Shown here: positions 17,311 through 25,922 of the stretch, piece after piece
Numbering within the stretch: the stretch's first letter is position 1
Layout: every line of letters begins with the position of its first letter
NCBI GenBank assembly: GCA_020638465.1
Contig: JACKIM010000002.1
Span: 1,937,766-2,001,765, forward strand
Length of the DNA: 64,000 nt
Reading direction: 5' to 3'
Source: Geminicoccaceae bacterium
Lineage (GTDB): Bacteria > Pseudomonadota > Alphaproteobacteria > Geminicoccales > Geminicoccaceae
Program-made: the position numbers and the translations under genes
Notes under the pieces: generated by a model
The model's input: the letters and a program-made list of their open reading frames with translations, nothing else
The model's database searches: none
What the model was told of the DNA's origin: nothing

Positions 17311-19176
17311 TCAGCCAAGATCCAGTGCCTCGATCTCGGCTTCCGCTTCCAGCCATCGGCCTTCGGCGCTTGCGATGGCATCTTCCAGCGCCGCGGCATC
17401 ACGGTTCAGTGCCGCCACATCGGTACCGTCGGCATAAGTGGCGGGATCGGCCAGCCTTGCGTCGAGAACGAGCTTTCGGGCCTGCAACCGCTCCACCTCG
17501 CGTTCGGCATCGCGGGCGCGGGCGCGAAGCGGGGCAAGCTTCGACCTACGATCCGCCGCACTCGGCTTTTTCCCGTCGACCGCGGATGCCGGCTGAGGCT
17601 TCGCCGGTCTGTCCGAGCGGCTTTCAAGGAGGTCGCGGCGATAGTCATCGAGGTCGCCATCGAACTCGCGCACCCGTCCGTCCCGCACCAGCCACAGCGT
17701 GTCCGCGGTGAGTTCGACCAGCCGCCGGTCATGGCTGATGAGCACAACCGCACCGGGAAAGGTGTTGATCGCTTCGATCAACGCCTGTCGACTGTCGATA
17801 TCGAGATGGTTGGAGGGCTCGTCGAGTATGAGGATCTGCGGATCGCGCACACACATCAGCGCGAGGCTGAGCCGCGTGCGCTCGCCGCCCGACAGGCGCC
17901 CCGCCGGTGTTTCCGCCTTCTGCTGGATCAGCCCGAAGCGGCCGAGCCGTGCCCGCAGGCGCTCCTCGGTGAGGTGCGGCATGAGGTCGCGCAAATGCTC
18001 TATGGGCGTTCGCTCCGCCTGCAGGCTTTCGATCTGGTGCTGGGCGAAGAACCCCACTTCGAGATTGCGCGCACGGGTAATCGTTCCTCCCATCGGTTCC
18101 AGCGTGCCTGCGAGAAGCCTGGCCAGCGTCGACTTGCCGTTGCCGTTGGCGCCCAGCAGGGCAATCCGGTCCTCCGGGTCGAGCCTGAGGTCCAGCCGCC
18201 GCAGCACCGGCTTGCCTCCATATCCCGCCTCTGCCCTCTCGATCGAGATCATGGGCGGTGCGGGAATGGCCGCTCCGCCGAAATCGAAATGGATTTCCGG
18301 CTCCGACACGACATCGCCGACGGGCTGCATGCGTTCGAGCATCTTGATGCGGCTTTGCGCCTGGCGTGCCTTCGACGCCTTGTAGCGGAACCGGTCGACG
18401 AAGGCCTGGATGTGCCTGCGCTGAAGCTCCTGCTTCTCCCGCGCCTTTTCCTCAAGGACCATCTTCTCGCGGCGGGTCCGCTCGAAATTGTCATAACCTC
18501 CGGCATAGGCCTTGAGCTGTCCGCCTTCGAGATGGACGATGCGATCCGGTACGCTGTTGAGGAGTTCACGATCATGGCTGACCATGAACAGCGTCCGTGG
18601 ATACGCCTTGAGATGTTGTTCCAGCCACATCGTGGCTTCAAGGTCGAGGTGGTTGGTGGGTTCGTCGAGCAGCAGAAGGTCGGGCTCGACGAACAGGACC
18701 GAGGCCAGCGCGACACGCATGCGCCAGCCTCCGGAAAAGCTCGACAGGGGGCGGAGCTGGCCGTCATCGTCGAAACCCAATCCCTTGAGAATGCGCGCGG
18801 CCCGTGCCGGTGCGGCATCCGCACGGATCTCCAGCAGGCGCGTCTCGATCTCGGCAATCCGCTCGGGTCCCGGCGATCGCTCAAGTTCGTCGAGCAGCGA
18901 CTGCCGCTCGCGATCGGCAGCGAGCACGGCCGAGAGCGGCGTACTGTCACCGCCCGGCGCATCCTGCGCCACCGCGCCAAGCCTTGCAGCCGAGCGCAAG
19001 CGCACCTCGCCCTGATCGGGCTGCAACCGTCCCTCGATCAGCCGCAGCAGACTGGTCTTGCCGGTGCCGTTACGGCCGACGAAACCCACTTTCTGGCCCA
19101 TGGCAACGTGCAGACTGGCACCTTCGAGCAGGACGCGCCCGGCTATCCTCAACGTGAGGTCATTGATATGCAACAT
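17311..19176 (-). CDS. ABC-F family ATP-binding protein (YheS/Uup-like)
   Basis: A 621-residue soluble protein with two ABC ATPase domains and no membrane segment, the mark of ABC-F translation factors. The first Walker A GRNGTGKT is at residues 34-41 and the second reads GANGNGKST. The signatures are SFSGGWRMR and LSGGERTR, each followed by LLLDEPTNHLD or LILDEPSNHLD. A charged linker (ERTRREKMVLEEKAREKQ) separates the halves. A charged, probably coiled-coil C-terminal arm of ~90 residues follows, as in Uup/YheS. Members act at the ribosome or in resistance; which applies here is unknown. Confidence 0.92.
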   Translation of the reverse strand: MLHINDLTLRIAGRVLLEGASLHVAMGQKVGFVGRNGTGKTSLLRLIEGRLQPDQGEVRLRSAARLGAVAQDAPGGDSTPLSAVLAADRERQSLLDELERSPGPERIAEIETRLLEIRADAAPARAARILKGLGFDDDGQLRPLSSFSGGWRMRVALASVLFVEPDLLLLDEPTNHLDLEATMWLEQHLKAYPRTLFMVSHDRELLNSVPDRIVHLEGGQLKAYAGGYDNFERTRREKMVLEEKAREKQELQRRHIQAFVDRFRYKASKARQAQSRIKMLERMQPVGDVVSEPEIHFDFGGAAIPAPPMISIERAEAGYGGKPVLRRLDLRLDPEDRIALLGANGNGKSTLARLLAGTLEPMGGTITRARNLEVGFFAQHQIESLQAERTPIEHLRDLMPHLTEERLRARLGRFGLIQQKAETPAGRLSGGERTRLSLALMCVRDPQILILDEPSNHLDIDSRQALIEAINTFPGAVVLISHDRRLVELTADTLWLVRDGRVREFDGDLDDYRRDLLESRSDRPAKPQPASAVDGKKPSAADRRSKLAPLRARARDAEREVERLQARKLVLDARLADPATYADGTDVAALNRDAAALEDAIASAEGRWLEAEAEIEALDLG

Positions 19177-19289
19177 CAGGAATGAGATCCGCTTCGAGCT
19201 GGCGTCGGCGATGACGCCGTCTTGCGGCCGGACTTATTCCGCGAACCGTCCCTTTGATCAACCGTGCGCTTGACACGGGCGACTACCGG

Positions 19290-19706
19290 TCAGGAGACGG
19301 CCCGGTCCCGTACCCGCTTTTCGGCCTCGCGCAACTGTGCCGGATTCATCTGCTTGCGCAGGCGGGAGAGCAGATCCTTGGCAAGGAGATCACCCATTTC
19401 GGAAGCCTGGGTGAGGAAGAGAAAGCCGAGGATCACATCATGGCGCACCCCCTTGCCGATGGAATAGAGATACCCCATGCTGGTACGCGCGCGCGCGTGG
19501 CCCCGCTTCGACGCCTGATGAAACCATCGGGCAGCGGCAGTCTCGTTGCGTTCCACACCTTGTCCCTGGGCATAGGACACGCCGAGCAGGAACATCGCTT
19601 CCGCCTGCCCGTCCTCGGCAGCGAACGTCAACGCGGCGATGCGATCTTCATCATTCTTGGTATCAGGCATACCGTTATCAGATCCCGACGGTTCTGAACG
19701 TTCCAC
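19290..19706 (-). CDS. Small Sel1-repeat protein
   Basis: A 138-residue protein with two Sel1-like repeats: one at about residues 35-71 (AMFLLGVSYAQGQGVERNE) and one at about 72-107 (SMGYLYSIGKGVRHD). No signal peptide is evident. Sel1 repeats bind proteins, so this is probably an adaptor; no partner can be named. It lies 113 bases upstream of the ABC-F gene on the same strand. The start may be the later Met at residue 13. Confidence 0.75.
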   Translation of the reverse strand: MERSEPSGSDNGMPDTKNDEDRIAALTFAAEDGQAEAMFLLGVSYAQGQGVERNETAAARWFHQASKRGHARARTSMGYLYSIGKGVRHDVILGFLFLTQASEMGDLLAKDLLSRLRKQMNPAQLREAEKRVRDRAVS

Positions 19707-20041
19707 AGTCGACCTGCATTATCCTCGATAATTTATAAATGAATTGCTAAGAGAGGGTACGAAATTAGCGGAAAAGTTGCGTTTAACTGAATTTATCCGA
19801 TCGAATATCAATAAAATTCGATTCGATCGAATTCAATTATAGGTAGATGACAAAGTTAAAATTTGCTACTTTGAATTTTGTCTCCAAAGGTTGATATCCT
19901 GCCATTCCGTTAGCCTTCTGCGGGATCGATCGCAGGATTTGCCGTTGCCCGCCGGCCCATGTCCGGCGAGCCGCCAGTGCGGCGACAAGGCGAGCAGGCC
20001 GCACGCGTCCAGCCTTGACAACTCGCCACGGAGTTCGATCG
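19707..20041. other. AT-rich, palindrome-bearing intergenic region upstream of the MotA/ExbB-like operon
   Basis: These 335 bases hold no convincing gene. The first half is clearly AT-rich against a GC-rich background. It contains a perfect 12-base palindrome ATTCGATCGAAT at 19821-19832, a direct repeat CGATCGAAT at 19798-19806 and 19824-19832 (26 bases apart), and an inverted repeat CAAAGT/ACTTTG at 19851-19856 and 19868-19873. The second half returns to high GC. It probably holds the promoters of both divergent neighbours and binding sites for a regulator, or it is transferred DNA. Confidence 0.6.
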
Positions 20042-20761
20042 ATGCCCCAGACCTTCGCGGCCCCCGGCGACAATGACCGCAACGGATCGACCTTCGGCTC
20101 GATCCTGCAGGGTCTCAATGCCGAAAGTGTCGTGGCCCAGCGCTACCTGCTGATCCTTCGCTATGCGGTCATCAACGCCACAGCTCTTGCCCTGGTCGGG
20201 GCCGTCTGGTCCGAAGGCTGGCTCAAGATGATCTTCGCCGGTGACTCCACCAATCTGGTCGTGGCCATCATCGCCGTTTTCCTGGCCGGCATTTTCCTCT
20301 GCACGCGCAAGGTCTGGCAGACCAGCATCGAACTCAACCAGCTCAAGGAGCTGCGACCATTGCCGGGTACGAGGGTGGCCGAGTTCCTCGAACGATCGCG
20401 CGCCCTCGACGGACAGGGGCGTGCCAATCTCGCCGCGGCGCTGCGCCTGAAACTCGCCACCCGCATCGCGCTGATCAAGCATATCGCCAACAGCCTCGTG
20501 CTGCTGGGCCTGATCGGAACGGTCCTGGGTTTCATCATCGCACTATCGGGCGTCAACCCGGAGACGGCATCGGATGTGAGCGCCGTCGGGCCGATGGTCT
20601 CCCTGCTCATCAGCGGCATGTCGGTCGCGCTGTATACAACACTGGTCGGGTCCATTCTCAACATGTGGTTGATGATGAACTATCGACTGCTCGAAACCGG
20701 TACCGTTCACCTGCTGACCCAGTTGGTCGACCGGGCGGAGCACTACCATGCAGACCCTTGA
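20042..20761 (+). CDS. MotA/TolQ/ExbB-like proton channel protein
   Basis: A 239-residue inner-membrane protein with four hydrophobic segments at about residues 37-56, 71-90, 148-169 and 183-211. The third contains LGLIGTVLGFIIAL, matching the pore-lining glycine/threonine helix of ExbB/TolQ/MotA proteins, and the fourth contains the small-residue helix SLLISGMSVALYTTLVGS. The start ATG 20042 has GGAG 8 bases upstream. It overlaps the next gene by 14 bases. In the family this subunit forms the proton-conducting ring around a single-TM partner, and the next gene encodes a candidate partner. No tolR, exbD or motB is nearby. Confidence 0.82.
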   Translation: MPQTFAAPGDNDRNGSTFGSILQGLNAESVVAQRYLLILRYAVINATALALVGAVWSEGWLKMIFAGDSTNLVVAIIAVFLAGIFLCTRKVWQTSIELNQLKELRPLPGTRVAEFLERSRALDGQGRANLAAALRLKLATRIALIKHIANSLVLLGLIGTVLGFIIALSGVNPETASDVSAVGPMVSLLISGMSVALYTTLVGSILNMWLMMNYRLLETGTVHLLTQLVDRAEHYHADP

Positions 20762-21356
20762 TCCCGTCGAAGACGACGAGACCGGTACGGTATTTCGCGA
20801 CGTCATCATGCTGGCGCTGGCCGGCTTCGTGGCGATTGTCATCCTTCTTCTTCCACACCTCAATCCGCCGGGCGAAAAGACCGCGGAGAATGTCGACCCT
20901 CCGGGAAACGTCATCATCGAGGTGCGCTGGCCGGACGAGATGGACAGCGATGTCGACTTGTGGGTGCAGGCTCCGGGCGACGTCCCCGTCGGCTACTCGA
21001 ACAAGGGCGGCGTGATCTTCAACCTGCTGCGCGACGACCTTGGAAAGCGGGCGGACGCCACCGGAATGAACTACGAGGTTTCCTATTCCCGCGGCATCCC
21101 GCCCGGCGAATACACGGTCAATGTCCACCTCTATCGCAATCCCGCACACACCTTTCCGATCCCGGTGACAGTTGTCACCAGCGTCAAGAAGACGGCGAAG
21201 GACTCGGCCAAGCAGATCCTCGCCAGCAAGCTCGATCTCGACCGTGAGGGGCAGGAGGCCACGGTCTTCCGTTTCGAGCTCGACGGCCAGGGCGACCTTG
21301 TTCCCGGATCGGTCCACAACCTCCAGACCAAGCTCCGGAGCTGGAAAAAGTCATGA
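20748..21356 (+). CDS. Single-TM protein with periplasmic beta-type domain, putative partner of the MotA/ExbB-like channel
   Basis: A 202-residue protein not recognised as a named family. It has a short acidic cytoplasmic N-terminus, one membrane helix at about residues 17-36 (DVIMLALAGFVAIVILLLP) and a periplasmic domain. That domain begins VIIEVRWPDEMDSDVDLWVQ, recalling the DVDLWV-type beta-sandwich strands of DUF2135-like modules, and continues with PPGEYTVNVHLYR. The topology is that of ExbD, TolR or MotB, but no ExbD or OmpA-like peptidoglycan-binding motif is visible. It overlaps both neighbours (14 and 4 bases). Confidence 0.7.
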   Translation: MQTLDPVEDDETGTVFRDVIMLALAGFVAIVILLLPHLNPPGEKTAENVDPPGNVIIEVRWPDEMDSDVDLWVQAPGDVPVGYSNKGGVIFNLLRDDLGKRADATGMNYEVSYSRGIPPGEYTVNVHLYRNPAHTFPIPVTVVTSVKKTAKDSAKQILASKLDLDREGQEATVFRFELDGQGDLVPGSVHNLQTKLRSWKKS

Positions 21357-21865
21357 CCACGATACCGCAATTCTTCACGCTTGCCGCCATAATCGGTGCC
21401 TTCCTCGCCATCTTGAGCGTCTGGTCGCCGAGGCGGACCTCGGTAAAGGTCTCCGCCGTCCTGGCCAGCATCCTGTTCCTGCCGCTGACTTATGCGGCCT
21501 TTGCAGAACTGCTGAGCAAGCCCAAGCCCGTGGCCCTCGAATGGTGGAAATCGGCAGCCGACGAGGCCACGGTGCTCGGCAGCACGGCACAGGAAAACAA
21601 GGGCATATTCCTGTGGCTACAGCTCGACAACGTCGACGAGCCCCGTTCCTACGTCCTGCCCTGGAGCCGGGAGCTGGCGCAGCAGTTGCAGGATGCGATG
21701 GAAGAAGCCGAAAAGCAGAAGACCGGCGTGCGCATGCGGCTTCCCTTCGAAAGCTCGCTCGACAACCGCGAACCGCGTTTCTATGCCCTGCCGCAGCCTG
21801 CCCTGCCGCCCAAGGATCAACTCGACGGCCCGCAGATCTACCGGCAGCCCTCAAGGGAAACCTGA
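21353..21865 (+). CDS. Uncharacterised membrane protein, third gene of the MotA/ExbB-like operon
   Basis: A 170-residue protein of unknown function. Two N-terminal hydrophobic segments at about residues 7-22 and 31-52 form a hairpin. A soluble domain of ~115 residues follows with SKPKPVALEWWKSA, GIFLWLQLDN and SYVLPWSRELAQQLQDAMEE. Its ATG overlaps the previous stop (ATGA), so it is coupled to the two channel-like genes. The C-terminal tail is proline-rich. Its conservation next to the other two would show whether the three form one machine. Confidence 0.65.
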   Translation: MTTIPQFFTLAAIIGAFLAILSVWSPRRTSVKVSAVLASILFLPLTYAAFAELLSKPKPVALEWWKSAADEATVLGSTAQENKGIFLWLQLDNVDEPRSYVLPWSRELAQQLQDAMEEAEKQKTGVRMRLPFESSLDNREPRFYALPQPALPPKDQLDGPQIYRQPSRET

Positions 21866-21949
21866 CCCCCGGCGTCCCGGCCCCTTCTTCCCGCCGGACT
21901 GGTCGACAGCCGCGCAAGGGCGTAAGCAACGGCTTCGCAATCACCATCC

Positions 21950-22948
21950 GTGAGCGGAGCCGTTTTCTTGACCACGCCTTCCGAACGCCTGCTGATCGCC
22001 CACAGCAATGCCGACAGTTATGCCCCGCAGGTCCGTCAACGTTTCCCCGACATCGAACTGGCCATTGCCCGCGATGAGAACGAGCTTGCGGGCCTGCTGC
22101 CGGATTTCATCCCGACCATCGCCTACAGTTGCACCACCCGGGCGTTCCCGCGGCACCTGCATCGGCCGATCATGGAGCAGCCCGGCCTGCGCTGGCTGCA
22201 TGTGGGCGGCTCGGGCTACGAGCATTTCAGCGGTCTCGATGTACAGCGGATCACACTGACCAACGGCCGTGGCGTACTGGCCGGGTTCCAGGCCGACACG
22301 GTCATGGGCGCCATCATCGCCCTGAACCATGATTTTCACGGTTTTCGCACCGGACAACAGCAAAGGCGCTTCGAGGCGCGCAGGTTCCGGGGGCTGGCCG
22401 GCCAGCGGCTGCTGGTCGTGGGAGCCGGCGCCATTGGCCGTGCGGTCATCGGGCGTGCGGCCGGGTTCGGGTTCCACATCACCGCCGTCACGCGCGACGG
22501 GCGACGGGTCGAGGGTTGCAATGACGCAACACGACTGGATGAACTGCCCAGGGCGGTGACGATGGCCGATATCGTCAGCCTTCACCTGCCGCTCAACGAG
22601 CAGACCCGGCACATCATCGACGCCCGGCTTCTGGCGGCGATGAAACACGACGCGATCCTGGTGAATACGGCCCGGGGTGCCGTGGTCGACGAGGCGGCAC
22701 TGATCGCCGAACTCGACAGGGGACGCTTTCGCGGTGTCTACCTCGATGTCTTCGAGAACGAGCCGCTGCCGCCGGAAAGCCCATTATGGGCGCATGAGCG
22801 GGTGATGATCACGCCGCACTGCAGCGATCAGGTCGAGGACTGGGAAGATCGCCACGCAATGTTCTTCATCGACAACCTTCAGCGGTGGGTCGACGGACGT
22901 CGCCTGGAGAATGTCGTCAGTCAGCCACTTCCCTCACCGTCGTCATAA
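21950..22948 (+). CDS. D-2-hydroxyacid dehydrogenase family protein
   Basis: A 332-residue NAD(P)-dependent 2-hydroxyacid dehydrogenase, distinct from the one at 3.6-4.6 kb. The dinucleotide loop GAGAIG is in LLVVGAGAIGRAV. The catalytic Arg is in VNTARGAVVDE, the acid in DVFENEPLP and the His in MITPHCSDQ. A GTG at 21950 is taken as start; TTG 21968 is an alternative. It follows the membrane operon by 84 bases and may be read from the same transcript. It overlaps the convergent hydroxylase gene by 6 bases. The substrate is unknown. Confidence 0.86.
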   Translation: MSGAVFLTTPSERLLIAHSNADSYAPQVRQRFPDIELAIARDENELAGLLPDFIPTIAYSCTTRAFPRHLHRPIMEQPGLRWLHVGGSGYEHFSGLDVQRITLTNGRGVLAGFQADTVMGAIIALNHDFHGFRTGQQQRRFEARRFRGLAGQRLLVVGAGAIGRAVIGRAAGFGFHITAVTRDGRRVEGCNDATRLDELPRAVTMADIVSLHLPLNEQTRHIIDARLLAAMKHDAILVNTARGAVVDEAALIAELDRGRFRGVYLDVFENEPLPPESPLWAHERVMITPHCSDQVEDWEDRHAMFFIDNLQRWVDGRRLENVVSQPLPSPSS

Positions 22949-24181
22949 CGCCTCGCCACGCATCAGCCGGGGCAGATCGCCCACCAGCCCCATGGCATGA
23001 CGCATGAAGAACCTGCGGGCGGGCGGGAGCCGGTCGACAACGGCCAGCCCGGTTTCGCGTGCCAGCCTGAGCGGTGTGAAATCGTTGGCGAACAGACGGT
23101 TGATCCCGTCGGTGACGGCAACCAGCGCCAGTCCGTCAAAACGCCGCCAGGCGGCATAATTCTCCAGTGCGGCACCGTCGCCCGGATCGAGGCCAAGCCG
23201 CATGCGGTCGGCGATGATCTCGGCCAGTGCAGCGACATCGCGCAGGGCGAGATTCCAGCCCTGTCCCGCAATCGGATGGATACCACGCGCGGCATCCCCG
23301 ACCAGCGCGACCCGTTCGGCGACATAACTGTCCGACCAGACAAGCTGCAAGGGATAGGCCCAGCGCCGCCCCTCCAGCGACAGTCGGCCTAGGCTGTCGC
23401 CGAAGCGCTCGCTGACCTCGGCGACGAAGGCATCGTCATCCAGAGCGGTGACCTGCTTCGCCAGGCCGGTTTCCAGCGCCCAGACGATCGACGAGCGGTT
23501 GTCGCGCATGGGCAGCATGGCGAACGGACCGTCGGGAAAGAAGCGCTCGACGGCCAGTCCGCCATGCGGCTGTTCGTGCCTCAATGTGCAGACAATCCCC
23601 AGCTGGTCATAGGACCAGCGACGGGCAGATATGCCCAGCCGGTCGCGGGTGCTCGACTGACGCCCCTCGCAGACCGCCATCAACGAACCGCGCAATACCT
23701 CGCCGGAATCGGTCGTCACCGCCACCGCTCCAGCGTCGCGCTCGATTCGTTCCACACGTGCGGACGGTATCAGTCGGACCGTCTCCAGCCCCCGGACCGT
23801 GTCGACCAGCGCATTGCGGGTAACGCGGTTCTCGACGATCCATCCCAGCGGATCGTCGCCTATCTCCCGGTGATCGTAGTGCACGCGGCCCAGACTGTCC
23901 GGCTCACCCACCTCGATGTCGAGAATGGCTTCCGCCTCGCCTTCCATGCGCTCCCAGACGCCGATCCCTTCAAGCAGCCGCTTCGATCCGAGGGCTATGG
24001 CCGTAACCCGCCCGTCATGCGGGGCCGACACCAGCGTTTCGAAGGTTTGCGCCTCGATGACGGCCACCCTCGCACCGACACGACCGATGGCGATGGCCAG
24101 CGCCAGCCCGGTCAACCCGCCACCGACGACGATGACATCGACGCGCTCGCCATGGATACGTTCCCGATACGGGTTCGACAT
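22943..24181 (-). CDS. UbiH/UbiF/VisC/COQ6-family FAD-dependent hydroxylase
   Basis: A 412-residue flavoprotein monooxygenase of the ubiquinone-hydroxylase family. The N-terminal FAD loop is VIVVGGGLTGLALA. The central DG-like segment is LMAVCEGRQSSTR, and the C-terminal GD motif reads LVGDAARGIHPIAGQG. Family members hydroxylate the ubiquinone ring; which carbon this one acts on cannot be told from sequence. It starts just upstream of the sigma-54 promoter region of amtB and is divergent from it. Confidence 0.88.
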   Translation of the reverse strand: MSNPYRERIHGERVDVIVVGGGLTGLALAIAIGRVGARVAVIEAQTFETLVSAPHDGRVTAIALGSKRLLEGIGVWERMEGEAEAILDIEVGEPDSLGRVHYDHREIGDDPLGWIVENRVTRNALVDTVRGLETVRLIPSARVERIERDAGAVAVTTDSGEVLRGSLMAVCEGRQSSTRDRLGISARRWSYDQLGIVCTLRHEQPHGGLAVERFFPDGPFAMLPMRDNRSSIVWALETGLAKQVTALDDDAFVAEVSERFGDSLGRLSLEGRRWAYPLQLVWSDSYVAERVALVGDAARGIHPIAGQGWNLALRDVAALAEIIADRMRLGLDPGDGAALENYAAWRRFDGLALVAVTDGINRLFANDFTPLRLARETGLAVVDRLPPARRFFMRHAMGLVGDLPRLMRGEAL

Positions 24182-24274
24182 TTCATGCCTCTTTTTTCAT
24201 CATCAAATTCAATTATGCCTATTTTTCAGGCAGAATTCTACTCCACCAAAGCCCCGAACGGCACAGATACACGA

Positions 24275-24291
24275 TTGGCACGCCGTTTGCG
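24275..24291 (+). promoter_or_regulatory. Sigma-54 (RpoN) -24/-12 promoter for amtB
   Basis: The sequence TTGGCACGCCGTTTGCG contains TGGCACG-N4-TTGC, an exact match to the core of the sigma-54 consensus. The GG at 24277-24278 and GC at 24289-24290 have the required spacing. Transcription should begin near 24302, giving a ~75-base leader before the amtB ATG. Ammonium transporter genes are classic NtrC/RpoN targets, so nitrogen control is expected. Confidence 0.85.
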
Positions 24292-24376
24292 CTGCACAAT
24301 TCAGAGGTGGTGCGCGGCGTCTGCGCGCGGTGACCCCACCTGGTTCACAACGCTTGGGCAATGGCGGGAGAGACGC

Positions 24377-25750
24377 ATGCCAATTCGTAATCGCTATTCA
24401 GGGCTGAAGGGATGGACGGTCCCGCCCCTCGCGGCAATACCGGCACTGCTGTGGGGCGTTGCCGCGAATGCGCAGGATGTGGGCGAGGCCGTCGCCGCGG
24501 CGGCACCCACCGGGGTCACACCCGAAGTCGCCTATATCCTCAATACCTTCCTGTTCCTGGTCGCCGGCTTTCTCGTCATGTTCATGGCGGCAGGCTTCGC
24601 GATGCTCGAAGCCGGTCTCGTGCGCAAGCGCAGCGTCGGCGTGCAGTGCCTCAAGAACGTCTCGCTCTTCGCCGTGTCCGGCATCACGTTCTATCTCATC
24701 GGCTACAACCTCATGTACACTGGCGTTGACGGTGGCTACATGGGGACGTTTGCCGTCTGGTATCCCGATGATACGGCGGCACTGGCCGGGGATTTCAGTG
24801 CCGGCTATGCAGCAGCGTCCGACTGGTTCTTCCAGATGGTGTTCGTCGCCACGGCCGCGTCCATCGTCTCCGGCACGCTGGCCGAACGCATCAAGTTCTG
24901 GCCCTTCATGATCTTTGCGGTCGTGCTGACCGCCATCCTCTATCCCGTCACCGGATCCTGGCAGTGGGGCGGCGGCTGGCTCTCCGAGCGCGGCTTCTCG
25001 GACTTCGCCGGCTCGACACTGGTCCATTCGGTCGGCGGCTGGGCAGCCCTCTCCGGCGCCCTGCTCCTTGGAGCACGTCACGGCCGGTTCACCAGCGACG
25101 GCCGCTCGCATCCCATGCCGGGCAGCTCCCTGCCGCTGGCGACGCTCGGCACGTTCATCCTCTGGCTCGGCTGGTTCGGCTTCAATGGCGGTTCCCAGCT
25201 CGCCATGGGTTCGGGCGCGGATGTCATCGCCATCGCCAATATCTTCATCAACACCAATGTCGCGGCCTGTGGCGGCGTGTTCACGGCAATGCTGGCAAGC
25301 CGGCTGCTGTTCAAGAAGATCGACCTGACCCTCGCCCTCAACGGCGCGATCGGCGGCCTGGTCGCGATCACGGCCGAACCCCTGGCCCCGACGCTGACCG
25401 TTGCGCTCATCGTCGGCGGCATTGGCGGCATTCTCGTCGTCGTCACCGTCCCCATCCTCGACCATCTCAAGATCGACGATGTCGTCGGCGCCATCCCGGC
25501 CCATCTCGTGTGCGGGATCTGGGGAACGCTGGCCGTCGCCATCAGCAATCCCGACACGACCTTCGCCACGCAGGCCCTCGGCGCCGCGTCCATCGGCGCG
25601 TTCATCTTCGTCACCTCTTCGGTGATCTGGTTCATCCTGCGCGCCACGGTCGGCATCCGCATTCATCCCGAAGATGAAGCCGTCGGCATCGACCAGGCGG
25701 AAATCGGGATGGAAGCCTATCCGGAGTTTGGCCCAAGCGCTGTGGTCTGA
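24377..25750 (+). CDS. amtB: Ammonium transporter
   Basis: A 457-residue Amt-family channel for ammonium uptake. There is a signal-like N-terminus (ALLWGVAANAQ), then eleven or so membrane helices. The twin pore histidines are in LVHSVGGWAALSGALLLGAR and IPAHLVCGIWGT. The start ATG 24377 is preceded by GGGAG; the frame is open far upstream, but that region is antisense to the hydroxylase gene. No glnK (PII) gene sits next to it, unlike the usual glnK-amtB pair. A sigma-54 promoter lies upstream and a strong terminator downstream. Confidence 0.95.
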   Translation: MPIRNRYSGLKGWTVPPLAAIPALLWGVAANAQDVGEAVAAAAPTGVTPEVAYILNTFLFLVAGFLVMFMAAGFAMLEAGLVRKRSVGVQCLKNVSLFAVSGITFYLIGYNLMYTGVDGGYMGTFAVWYPDDTAALAGDFSAGYAAASDWFFQMVFVATAASIVSGTLAERIKFWPFMIFAVVLTAILYPVTGSWQWGGGWLSERGFSDFAGSTLVHSVGGWAALSGALLLGARHGRFTSDGRSHPMPGSSLPLATLGTFILWLGWFGFNGGSQLAMGSGADVIAIANIFINTNVAACGGVFTAMLASRLLFKKIDLTLALNGAIGGLVAITAEPLAPTLTVALIVGGIGGILVVVTVPILDHLKIDDVVGAIPAHLVCGIWGTLAVAISNPDTTFATQALGAASIGAFIFVTSSVIWFILRATVGIRIHPEDEAVGIDQAEIGMEAYPEFGPSAVV

Positions 25751-25773
25751 ACAGTCAGGACTGCAGCCAACTG

Positions 25774-25806
25774 GCCCGGGAAGCCCATGCTTCCCGGGCA
25801 TTTTTT
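25774..25806 (+). terminator. Rho-independent terminator after amtB
   Basis: A perfect 11-base stem GCCCGGGAAGC/GCTTCCCGGGC with a CCAT loop, followed by A and six T residues. It begins 24 bases after the amtB stop and closes the amtB transcript. Confidence 0.93.
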
Positions 25807-25922
25807 GTCACGGGGGCTCCCGTTGATACGCCACCGGTGCGGCGATGGCCGGTTCCCTGCTGGCCATGGTGAGATACGGCCGATAAGATGCCTCCACGAT
25901 CATACGCATGCGGGAGGGTAGC

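Noticed and set aside
17287..19185. Long open plus-strand frame opposite the ABC-F gene
   Set aside because: It mirrors the ABC-F gene, and the translation is Arg/Gln/Glu-rich without domains.
23564..24376. In-frame upstream extension of amtB
   Set aside because: This part is antisense to the hydroxylase gene, and the sigma-54 promoter, ribosome site and signal-like N-terminus place the start at 24377.
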